From contig JBEICN010000041.1 in NCBI GenBank assembly GCA_040383945.1, forward strand, positions 1-7,849: a stretch of DNA of 7,849 nt. The letters are read 5' to 3'. Origin of the DNA: CAIVSN01 sp040383945 (GTDB taxonomy: Bacteria; Patescibacteriota; Gracilibacteria; BD1-5; UBA2023). Position 1 is the stretch's first letter, and each line of letters opens with the position of its first letter. Below the pieces are notes generated by a model that made no database searches, was not told the origin of the DNA, and worked only from the letters and a program-made list of their open reading frames with translations. Below are positions 1 to 7,667 of this stretch, one piece after another. Made by a program: the position numbers and the translations under genes.

Positions 1-806
1 ATGACAAAATTTCGCCCCCGGATACGGGCTAATACCTTGCTACTCGCAGCAAGTGCTAAAGCTGCTCTCGTACTGATACCATGTGTAAATTTGGCACCAA
101 CCTGTCTTCGAAATCCGTCGATGAGGCGTGCAATGTATTGATAAATTTTATCGTCAACAAATGTCTCATTGATACAAAGTTGCTTCCATGCTTGTATATC
201 TGATGGTGCGCTTATGGAATCCAACATTTCCTGGGCTTTCGTACTTGCAAGAATTTTTGCCTCGACATCAATACTTGGATACGAAAGCTCAAAAGAAAGC
301 AAAAAACGGTCCAACATCGCATCTGGCAAAGTATATGTGCCGACCCCATCGTACGGGTTCATGGTTGCCACTACAAAAAATGGATCATCGAGCGGAAGCG
401 AAGCATTGGCGATGGTGACTTGTTGCTCTTGCATGCACTCCAAAAGTGCGGATTGTACTTTGGGTGGAGCGCGATTGATTTCGTCAGCCAATATGAATGA
501 GCTGAAGATGGGGCCCTTTCTGAGAACAAACTCTCGCTCCTTTGGGTCATAAATTTCTGCGCCGAGAATGTCGGATGGGAGTAAATCGGAAGTAAACTGA
601 ATGCGCTTAAATGGAATACCAAGTGCTTGTGCAGCAAGTTTTGCAGACCTCGTCTTAGCTACACCAGGTGGCCCTACCAAGAGCAGATGACCTCATGAAA
701 GAACACAAAGAAGGTATATTTCGATGAGTTCTTCTTGACCGAATACTTGTTCTGAAAGTGAAGACGTAAATTGAGAAATGAAACGTAAAAAATCGGACTG
801 CGTCAT
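1..806 (-). CDS. MoxR-family AAA+ ATPase, C-terminus cut by window edge
   Basis: MoxR ATPases are hexameric AAA+ proteins thought to act as chaperones in assembling protein complexes, often beside DUF58 and VWA-domain genes. The visible 268 residues read from ATG at 806 and run off the left edge; family members are usually somewhat over 300 aa, so a short C-terminal part is missing. Seen in order: Walker A GPPGVAKT (about 45-52), the family block from RIQFTSDLLPSDI (68-80), GPIF (98-101), Walker B ILADEINRAPP (D108, E109), ALLECMQEQQVTI, sensor 1 VATMNP (N150), the LDRF arginine (R167) and sensor 2 GISTRA (R247). One in-frame TGA (695-693, codon 38) falls in LS-G-GHLLLVG, where relatives have glycine, so it is read as Gly. 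An in-frame TAA lies just upstream at 818-816, which supports the ATG start. No Shine-Dalgarno is visible; a TATAAC box (815-820) lies 8 nt before the ATG. cmk lies 87 bp upstream on the same strand, so the two may be cotranscribed. The family call is firm; the substrate is unknown. Confidence 0.93.
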
Positions 807-893
807 AAAGTGCTGTTATAAACTATAAAAAGTGTATCTGAAATTTTTTGGAGAGAAAAGAAAAAGTTACGAAAAAGGTATATTTAAGCAAGA

Positions 894-1574
894 CTACAAA
901 GAAGTTTCTGTTTCCTTCCACCACTGCAAAACACAGTGGATTGCTTGTTCGATAGATAGGTCTGTAGTGTCAAGCAAACGAGTGTCATCAGCCTGGTAAA
1001 GCGGTGAAATACTCCGATTACTATCACGAAAATCACGCTGAGCCAAGGCGGAGAAGATTTCATCATAATCCGCTGATATGCCCTTGCTGGAAAGCTGGTA
1101 ATGTCGACGCTTTGCCCGTTCTGCAATACTTGCCGTGAGATAAATTTTGAGGCGAGCATGTGGAAATACTTCCGATCCCATATCACGACCATCTGTCACC
1201 AATCCAACACCTCCATCGGCAAAATTTCGCTGTCGCTCAAGGAGGGCTGCTCGGACCATGGGGAGTTTGGAGACGATAGAAGCCCCTTCTCCTATAACTT
1301 CTGTTCGAATAACATCAGTTACGTCTTCATGGTCATATATAATACGACGATCGAGAAATTGTACATTCAAATTTTTTGCCAGTTCTGATACTTCTATTTC
1401 AGATTCAAACGGAATCTTACTCCTCATGGCTGCCAATGCCGTAAGGCGATACAGTGAGCCGGAATCGAGATAAGTCCAACCAAGTCGATCGGCAACTTGG
1501 GCCGCAACAGTGCCTTTTCCTGAACCGGATGGGCCATCAATGGTGATGATACGGACAGTAGTTTTTGAGTGCAT
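894..1574 (-). CDS. cmk: Cytidylate kinase (CMP/dCMP kinase)
   Basis: This cytosolic kinase transfers phosphate from ATP to CMP or dCMP, feeding CTP/dCTP pools for RNA, DNA and phospholipid synthesis. The 226-residue product has the usual bacterial Cmk length. The P-loop DGPSGSGKGT covers residues 13-22, LDSGSLYR (36-43) is the start of the nucleotide-binding region, DGRDMGSEVFPHA (128-140) matches the family DGRDIGTVVFPxA block, and the LID/C-terminal signature runs through RDFRDS (180-185), SPL, DD and LLDTTDLSIE (200-209). The start at ATG 1574 places the P-loop where expected. The gene ends in TAG. Unlike its neighbours it has no in-frame TGA, so it reads correctly under either code. It is divergent from dnaE and lies upstream of the MoxR gene on the same strand. 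No Shine-Dalgarno is visible. The identification is very secure. Confidence 0.97.
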   Translation of the reverse strand: MHSKTTVRIITIDGPSGSGKGTVAAQVADRLGWTYLDSGSLYRLTALAAMRSKIPFESEIEVSELAKNLNVQFLDRRIIYDHEDVTDVIRTEVIGEGASIVSKLPMVRAALLERQRNFADGGVGLVTDGRDMGSEVFPHARLKIYLTASIAERAKRRHYQLSSKGISADYDEIFSALAQRDFRDSNRSISPLYQADDTRLLDTTDLSIEQAIHCVLQWWKETETSL

Positions 1575-1580
1575 GAATCG

Positions 1581-1607
1581 AGTATATGAGATAGAGAATT
1601 TTCACAA
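1581..1607 (-). promoter_or_regulatory. Possible cmk promoter, leaderless geometry
   Basis: On the minus strand a TATACT box (plus 1581-1586) lies 6 nt before the cmk ATG, with TTGTGA (plus 1602-1607) 15 bp upstream of it. The spacer is shorter than the usual 16-18 bp. If the box is used, transcription would begin at or next to the start codon, giving a leaderless mRNA; this would fit the lack of a Shine-Dalgarno. This is a visual motif match only. Confidence 0.3.
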
Positions 1608-1741
1608 ATAAAAAAGAGAAAATAAATCTCACGCCCCATAACATGCTTCAAGTAAAGCAGGAGGCAAAGGTCAGCAAATACTCTGCCCTTCATCCAAAAA
1701 AGGCCCCCCATCTTGTCTCAAAGTAGCATTTTGAAGATTTT

Positions 1742-1788
1742 TTCAAATTTTTGAATCCCCTTTTCATTCCTGCAAAAACAGCTACAAT
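1742..1788 (+). promoter_or_regulatory. Putative dnaE promoter with A/T-rich upstream inverted repeat
   Basis: A TACAAT -10 box (1783-1788) sits 16 bp after a TTTTCA -35-like hexamer (1761-1766, 4 of 6 matches to consensus). This would start transcription near 1795, about 30 nt before the dnaE ATG. Immediately upstream, TTCAAA-TT-TTTGAA (1742-1755) is a 6-bp inverted repeat in a T-rich stretch and could be an UP-like element or a regulator site. The rest of the 1575-1823 spacer holds no gene that I can support. Confidence 0.4.
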
Positions 1789-1823
1789 CGAGTTTCGCAA
1801 TTCTCAAAACAAATTCGCAATCA

Positions 1824-4800
1824 ATGACCTTCGTTCATCTCCATAATCACACGCACTACTCATTTCTCCAAGGACTCGGAACCCCAAAAAAACTGGTTGC
1901 CCGAGCAAAAGAACTTGGCATGAAAGCAGTTGCCATTACGGATACCGGAAACTTGTATGGCGCATTCGAATTTTATAAGTATGCCAAGGAGGCAGGGGTT
2001 CAGCCAATTATCGGAGTAGAATGCTCGATCGCTTCCAAATGAAGAATCAATCACGACAAAGACAATTCCAACTACCAAATAGTCCTGCTTGCAAAAAACA
2101 TCAACGGGTACCGAAATTTGATACACATGGTCAGCGAGTCCTACCTGACGGGATTTTATTTTAAGCCGAGGATAGATTTTGAACTACTTCAAGAGTATGG
2201 CGCAGATTTGATAGCGCTTTCAGGAAATCATTTTTGAGAAATCGCCCAGCATGTGACCACAGGAAAATCTACCGAGTATTTGCTGGAACGCATAAATTTT
2301 TATCAGGAAATTTTTGGCAAAGAGAATTTTTACCTAGAAATTATCGAACATCCAGATCGAGGCGCACAAACCAAAATCAACGATACGCTTGTAAAAATTT
2401 CCCGAGAATATCATATTCCTCTGGTAGCCACAAATGACTCCTACTATCTCACTCCAGAGGACAACGAAGCTCAAGACTTGCTATCGTGTATCGGCGACTG
2501 ACGCTCCATAGAAGATCCCGAACGACCTACGCTCATAGAAGGTAATTATTCGCTTCGCAGCCCAGAAGAAATGGCGGAAATTTTTGCACATGTCCCGGAA
2601 GCTGTAAAAAATACTCTCAAAATCGCTGAATCCATCAATCTTCAAATCGAATACGGAAAAACGCTTATTCCAGAATTCAAGCTCGACCCGAGCGTGCAGG
2701 CAGAATACGAAGCCTACTTGCGACATCTTCCTCCAAACACTCAAACACTCAGCTCGGAAGACTGGAATCTTCGCCGTACTTGTTATCGAGGACTGAATTA
2801 CCGCTACCAGTTCAATATTTCTGAGGAGATCATTACCGAATTCATTCACAAGAAAATCGCTACTGCACCAGATAAAAAATTGTCGGAAATGAGCCTTCAG
2901 GAACTCATTGATTACTCTCTGGTGCTGCAGACTCCCAAAAAGCAAGAAATTATCCGAAGTTGGGATGCTTTTAAGCAGGATCGGATAGATCGTCTGGAAT
3001 ATGAACTCACCGTGGTGGACCTCATGGGCTTCAATGGGTATTTCAATATCGTATCTGACTTTATTAATTGGGCCAAAAATCATGGAATTCCGGTGGGACC
3101 GGGTCGAGGATCTGCTGCAGGGGCGATTCTTGCATATGTCTCTGGAATCACGGACATTGATCCTATACCTTATGGACTTCTCTTCGAGCGGTTCCTCAAT
3201 CCGGCTCGTATATCCATGCCAGATATCGATGTGGACTTTGCCGACGAAGATCGAGATAAGGTACTCGAGTATGTACGCAATAAGTACGGTAGCGACCGAG
3301 TAGCACAAATCTGCACATTTGGTACTATGGCGGCACGAGCAGCAGTCAAGGATGCTGGAAAAGCTCTTGGAATACCGTTCTCTGAAATGAATACGCTTGC
3401 GAGCTATATCCCCTCTCGACCTGGAACCAAACTTATCGACGCACTCCAAGAATCCGTCGAATTCAAACAGGCCTACGAGAGTGATCCTCGGTATAAAAAA
3501 GTTGTCGACCAAGCGCTCAAACTCGAGGGTTCCGTTCGCCAACTCGGAGTTCACGCATGTGCGGTAATTATTGCCCCAGAACCCATCACCAACTACTGCG
3601 CATTACAGCATCCACCAAAGGACACTGCCACCACGGTAACACAACTTTCGCAGTATCCACTCGAAGAACTCGGACTTCTCAAGATGGACTTCCTCGGACT
3701 TCGAAATCTCACTATTATGAAGCGATGTCTTCGTATTATCAAGGAAAATCACGACATCTCTATTGATCTGCTCAAACTTGATATGGAAGACAAAAAAGTC
3801 TTCAAAGTCTTTGCCGATGGAGACACGACGGGAGTATTTCAGTTCGAATCCGCTGGGATGCGCAAGTACCTCCGAGAACTCAAGCCAAATACTTTTGAAG
3901 ATATCATTGTGATGGTCTCGCTCTATCGACCCGGTCCAATGGCATACATCCCCACGTATATTGCTCGAAAATCCGGAAAGGAAAAAGTCTCCTATCCTCA
4001 CCCGTCTCTCGAAACCATACTCCAGCCTACCCAATGAATCGCAGTCTACCAAGAGCAAATAATGCAATTAGTTCAAGCGTTTGCGGGATTTTCTCTTGGA
4101 GAAGCGGATATTCTACGACGAGCCATCGGTAAAAAAAAGGTTGACTTGCTCATGGAGCAGAAAGAAAAATTTATAAAAGCAGCAAATTTGCAGGGTCATA
4201 GTACTGATCTAGCAAAATACATATTCGAAGAAATTATCGAACCGTTTGCTGGATATGGATTCAACAAATCGCACGCAGCGTGTTATGCTATGATCTCGTA
4301 TCAGACGGCCTATCTCAAGGCGTATTTTCCGGCAGAATTTATGACCGCGCTTATGGTCTCTGACGAGGACGATATGGAGCGGATTACTATGGAAATCGAA
4401 GAATGTACCAGTAAAAATATTGAAATACTGCCCCCAGATATCAATGAATCCCGCAAACATTTTACCTATATCGATAAAAAAAATATACGGTTCGGCCTCA
4501 AGGCTATCAAAGGACTGGGCGACGGACCGATCGAGTCAATACAAAAGGGACGAGAAACAAAGACATATGGAAGCCTGCTGGAACTCATGGCTCAAACCTC
4601 CGGCGAAGTGATCAATAAAAAATCTCTAGAAGCACTCATTCTCTCTGGTGCGCTGGATCGGTATGGTGAGCGAGGTAGCCTACTCAAATCTGTCGGAACG
4701 ATGATTTCATACTATAAGGAGCTTGAAGCAAAGAAGGCGAGCTCTCAGATAGGATTGTTCGATATGGGTAGCTCCGGCGAACATGACTTCTCTCATTTGC

Positions 4801-5699
4801 AATTCAGCTTGGAAAAAGCTCCGGCAATGTCATACGAGGAGAAAATTACTGGAGAAAAGCTCAGCATCGGATACAGCGTTTCTGGACATGGACTTGACGG
4901 ACTTGGACCGTTCATTGAAAAACGTACGATCGGCAAAGAAGCGGCCTTGCAATTTCTCAAAGAATTTGAGCTCGCCGAACTCACACGAGCAGTTGAAACT
5001 CCTTCTGAAACAGGAGAAGCACCCTCCGACGGAGAATGATCAGATGTCTCATTGACGTGAGTGCCACAAGAATCCAAAAAAAGTGACCTTCTTCCGATCG
5101 ATGACGACTCCAGAAAAAATTCAGAAAAGGTAAAAGGAAAGGAAAAGCTCGTTCGAGTTCGGTATGTCGGATACATACAATCTGTCAGAAAAATTCAAAC
5201 CAAAAGCGGGAAGCTCATGTGTGTAGCACTCTGCGATGGGATACATTTCCGATTCAGCATTGTGGTATTTCCGAAGGACTATGATTCAATGGGAAATGTA
5301 TTGCAAGAAAATTTGATTGCTGTCGTAGAAGGCAATCTCAAATGCAACGAAGACAATGGTGAGATCTCGATTGTCGCGCAAGCAGTAAAAACATTTACCA
5401 TCACTGCGCTTCGTGCCCAAGCGATGGAAATGAATCTTTTTGATGCCAAGCACAAGGTACGAAAGAAACTCAACACTCCTGAAAAATTAGCCGAAAAACA
5501 TGATCATGCACCTTTGGTCCTCCAAATCCCAAGTAAGGCCAACAAGCAAGATCTTCTCGATCTCAAAGAATACTTGCGACAGCAGGAATGAGTTATTCCA
5601 GTGCACATTGTTGTGGCTGGAAATACCATCGATACCAAACTCGGAGTAAAGGAGGCAAAAGACTTGAAAAATTGGGCAAAGGTTCGCTGGCCAGAATAA
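1824..5699 (+). CDS. dnaE: DNA polymerase III subunit alpha, complete only with UGA read as glycine
   Basis: DnaE is the catalytic subunit of the replicative polymerase. One frame runs from ATG 1824 to TAA 5697-5699 (1291 aa), crossed by seven TGA codons: 2040, 2235, 2499, 4035, 5037, 5058 and 5589 (codons 73, 138, 226, 738, 1072, 1079, 1256). Several are at conserved glycines, such as F-G-EI (138), CIGD-G-RS (226) and Q-G-IAVYQEQ (738). Domains in order: N-terminal PHP (about 1-240, opening HLHNHTHYS at 5-13); the Pol III core with GPGRGSAAG (425-433), catalytic PDIDVDF (D469, D471) and KMDFLGLR (D622); beta-binding and helix-hairpin-helix region (GYGFNKSHA from 810, GLKAIKGLG near 890); OB fold (about 1110-1190); and a C-terminal domain. 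The spacing of D471 to D622 closely matches that of E. coli D403 to D555. The PHP has lost several metal-ligand positions (T41, Q85, N135, Y207), so editing by this domain is doubtful. No Shine-Dalgarno is visible. There is no PolC-type exonuclease insert, so this is a DnaE-type enzyme. Confidence 0.97.
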
Positions 5700-5755
5700 T
5701 CACTTTTTAGGCTGGAAGATGGCTGCGCTATTTTGCTACCATGCCAAAGCTCACT

Positions 5756-5771
5756 CGAAGTGTGAACTTCG
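5756..5771. other. Small hairpin in the convergent dnaE/symporter gap
   Basis: The 75-bp gap between the stop codons of dnaE and the convergent symporter contains CGAAGT-GTGA-ACTTCG, a 6-bp stem with a 4-nt loop. There is no run of T on either side, so it does not meet the usual rule for intrinsic termination. I see no better terminator in the gap. Confidence 0.25.
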
Positions 5772-5774
5772 GCA

Positions 5775-7247
5775 CTACTTTGAGGAAGTAGTAGGTCTAA
5801 GTTTGAGCTTGAATAGCCCCGGCATGAATCCGCCCAAAAGCATTCCTATGACTGAAAAACACAGTCCAACAAGTTGTGGTGGGAAGATACCTTCCGGATT
5901 GGTGGTTTCCATAGCCACCCAAGAAACGATTCCCAGCACCATGGCAAGCAAAGCTCAGAGGGGATTGGCTCTTTTCCAGTAAATTCCAAATACCAAAGGC
6001 ACAAATGCTCCTGCGAGAGTAATCTTGTACGCATTTTCGACCATTGCAAAAATACTCATATTACTATTGAGAGCAAATAGTGTCACAATAACGGTAAAAA
6101 TAGCTACTGTCACTCGTATAATTTTCAAAAAAACTTCGTCGGAAAACTTTTGAAACATGGGTTTGATAAGATTTTCAACAAACATGGTGGATGGCGCAAG
6201 AAGCGTACCAGATGCGGTCGACATAATAGCGGAAAGAAGTGCTCCAAAAAATATTATTTGAACAAACACCGGAGTGTGTTGAAGTATGAGATTTGGAAGC
6301 ACGAGCTGTGTATCCCCCCCTTCTGCAAGAGCCATTTCCACCATTTTGGGGTCAATCAAAGAGGCGCTATACGCGAGAAACACCGGGATAAATGCGATAA
6401 CGAAATACAGTGATCCTCCGAGAATGGCAGAATTTTGAGCAGTGGTAACATTCTTTGACGACATGACTCTTTGGAAGACGTCCTGCTGAGGAATAGATCA
6501 AAAGCCCATTGTGAGCATCGCTGAAATAAATCACAAAATTCCTGCATAGTTGATAGCATCTTGTACTTTGAAATCGGGGAAAAATTCAAGTTTGCCCGCA
6601 TTTTTAGCATGTTCAATAACGGTCAAAACATTGCCGTTATCCGGAAGCAACCCAGTCACATAATATCCTACCACAATCATACCTACGACAATAATCATCA
6701 TCTGGAGAAAATCCGTCAAAGCGATGGACCACATACCTCCAAACAGTGTATAAATGAGAACAATACTGGCTCAAAGAATCATTCCCATATCTATACTCAT
6801 AGCTCCAGAAGTAATAGCGTGAAATACGACTCAGAGAGCAATAATTTGAGCACTCACCCAACCAAGATATGAAATAATGATGCAAATTGCGGCAATTACT
6901 TCTACCTCTCTCCCGTATTTTTCCCGATAAAAATCTCCTATCGTTAGATAATTCTTTTGATACAGTGGTTTTGCAAAAAATAGTCCAACCAAAATAAGAC
7001 ATAGCGACGCTCAAAACGGATCAGAGACAATTCCAGAAAGTCCATCACTCAAGAAAGTCGAAGAAGTTCCCAACACCGTCTCAGATCCAAACCATGTCGC
7101 AAAGACGGTCGCCGTTGCTATGTAGATAGGCAGACTTCTTCCTGCTAAAACATAATCCGTAGTTCCGTGAACTCTCCTTGCAGCATAGATACCTATAGCA
7201 ATAGATACAAGAAGATACATTCAAATGAAGAGGAGAAGTAGGTTCAT
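5775..7247 (-). CDS. Sodium:solute symporter (SSS family) membrane transporter, complete only with UGA read as glycine
   Basis: SSS proteins (PutP, PanF and SGLT relatives) couple inward Na+ flow to uptake of amino acids, vitamins, sugars or similar solutes at the cytoplasmic membrane. The frame from ATG 7247 to TAG 5777-5775 gives 490 aa, close to PutP. It crosses seven TGA codons (plus-strand TCA at 7221, 7011, 6831, 6771, 6531, 6498, 5955; codons 9, 79, 139, 159, 239, 250, 431). Codon 250 begins the family motif GSIPQQDVFQRV, where glycine is expected. Other landmarks: first membrane helix (about 3-22), AGRSLP (35-40), ATWFGSETVLG, DPF-G (codon 79), TLFGGMWS, and LSAIMSTASGTLLAPS with M342-S343-T344, which by alignment corresponds to the Na+-ligating Ser/Thr of PutP. 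Many hydrophobic segments consistent with the family's roughly 13 helices follow. The substrate cannot be told. It is transcribed alone from a TATAAT box at 7269-7274 and lacks a Shine-Dalgarno. Confidence 0.93.
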
Positions 7248-7268
7248 AAAAAAATTAATACGATTCGA

Positions 7269-7274
7269 ATTATA
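7269..7274 (-). promoter_or_regulatory. Putative -10 box for the symporter gene
   Basis: The minus strand carries a perfect TATAAT 21 nt before the symporter ATG, which would leave a leader of roughly 14 nt. No good -35 hexamer is found at 15-18 bp spacing; a TTGATA (plus 7283-7288) is only 8 bp away and is too close. Confidence 0.45.
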
Positions 7275-7343
7275 CAAGAAAATATCAACTTGCACGTTTT
7301 TGTAAAAAATAGTTTCAGAAAGAAGACAATCTCAAAAAAAGTT

Positions 7344-7371
7344 TTGCGAAACGACTTCTTTTTTATAAGAT
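7344..7371 (+). promoter_or_regulatory. Putative promoter of the tRNA-Phe gene
   Basis: TTGCGA (7344-7349) and TAAGAT (7366-7371) are 16 bp apart, each with 4 of 6 matches to the sigma-70 consensus. Transcription would begin near 7378, about a dozen nt before the mature tRNA 5' end. An overlapping TATAAG at 7364-7369 is an alternative -10. Confidence 0.45.
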
Positions 7372-7390
7372 ACCCGCACTTATCACCCTT

Positions 7391-7465
7391 GGCGGGGTAG
7401 CTCAGTGGTAGAGCAGAGGCCTGAAAAGCCTTGTGTCGGTAGTTCGATTCTACTCCTCGCCACCA
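7391..7465 (+). tRNA. tRNA-Phe (anticodon GAA), CCA encoded
   Basis: All arms of a cloverleaf can be paired by eye. The acceptor GGCGGGG (7391-7397) pairs with CCTCGCC (7455-7461) with one G-T pair. The D stem is GCTC/GAGC. The anticodon stem GAGGC/GCCTT encloses the loop CTGAAAA, giving anticodon GAA. The T arm is GGTAG-TTCGATT-CTACT, with one G-T pair. A73 is followed by a genomic CCA (7463-7465). It decodes UUC/UUU. It is not the tRNA-Gly(UCA) needed for the recoded UGA. It appears to be a single-gene transcription unit with its own promoter and terminator. Confidence 0.97.
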
Positions 7466-7481
7466 TTTCAATTAATCAAGC

Positions 7482-7508
7482 AAAAACGCACCCTAGGAGT
7501 GCGTTTTT
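7482..7508. terminator. Bidirectional intrinsic terminator after tRNA-Phe
   Basis: AAAAACGCAC (7482-7491) and GTGCGTTTTT (7499-7508) form a perfect 10-bp stem around a 7-nt loop. The A and T runs at the two ends give a U-tract in either direction. It lies 16 nt after the tRNA CCA and probably ends the tRNA transcript; from the other side it could end the minus-strand Gly-rich gene, about 160 nt after that gene's stop. The stretch 7509-7667 between it and the Gly-rich gene holds no gene that I can support. Confidence 0.85.
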
Positions 7509-7667
7509 GTATATGGTACTAAACTTCAGACAAGCACTTCAGGGGGTATACGTATATAGTATAGCAAAAGCGAGAGTGTTTCAAAACATCATAGCCTTAG
7601 CGAAAAATAGGAATATTTCCGAGTAAAATATGAATATTGATATGCGAGCTCTTGAGTGCTGCATTCT

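Noticed and set aside
169..637. Open frames on both strands in the left-edge region
   Set aside because: They are out-of-frame or antisense to the MoxR ATPase, whose motifs are continuous in the correct minus frame.
1424..1711. Minus-strand open frame of 95 codons overlapping the cmk start
   Set aside because: It is in a different frame from cmk, overlaps its P-loop coding region and resembles no family.
2481..3554. Long 357-codon minus-strand open frame
   Set aside because: It lies wholly antisense to the conserved polymerase core of dnaE, has no family resemblance and an unnatural Cys/Arg/Ser-rich composition; it is a shadow.
1824..5699. dnaE as a pseudogene with many nonsense mutations
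   Set aside because: All interruptions are TGA and never TAA or TAG, no frameshift occurs over nearly 3.9 kb, catalytic residues are intact, and unrelated genes nearby show the same TGA-only pattern at conserved glycines.
1824..7247. UGA read as tryptophan (code 4) or as selenocysteine
   Set aside because: TGA falls at family glycines such as G-IAVYQEQ and G-SIPQQ, not at Trp positions, while Trp is encoded by TGG in the same genes. Eighteen scattered sites in non-redox proteins do not fit selenocysteine.
7547..7556. Perfect 10-bp palindrome TATACGTATA
   Set aside because: It is short and in an A/T-rich non-coding stretch where such palindromes arise by chance; no second copy or nearby promoter supports an operator.
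7611..7621. GGAA-ATA-TTCC mini-hairpin followed by T-rich sequence on the minus strand
   Set aside because: A 4-bp stem is too weak to call a terminator, and a far stronger one exists at 7482-7508.
7405..7626. Plus-strand open frame starting inside the tRNA, or a shorter form from ATG 7513 (37 aa)
   Set aside because: The long form overlaps the tRNA and terminator. The short form has no ribosome site, promoter or recognisable sequence, so I do not call it.
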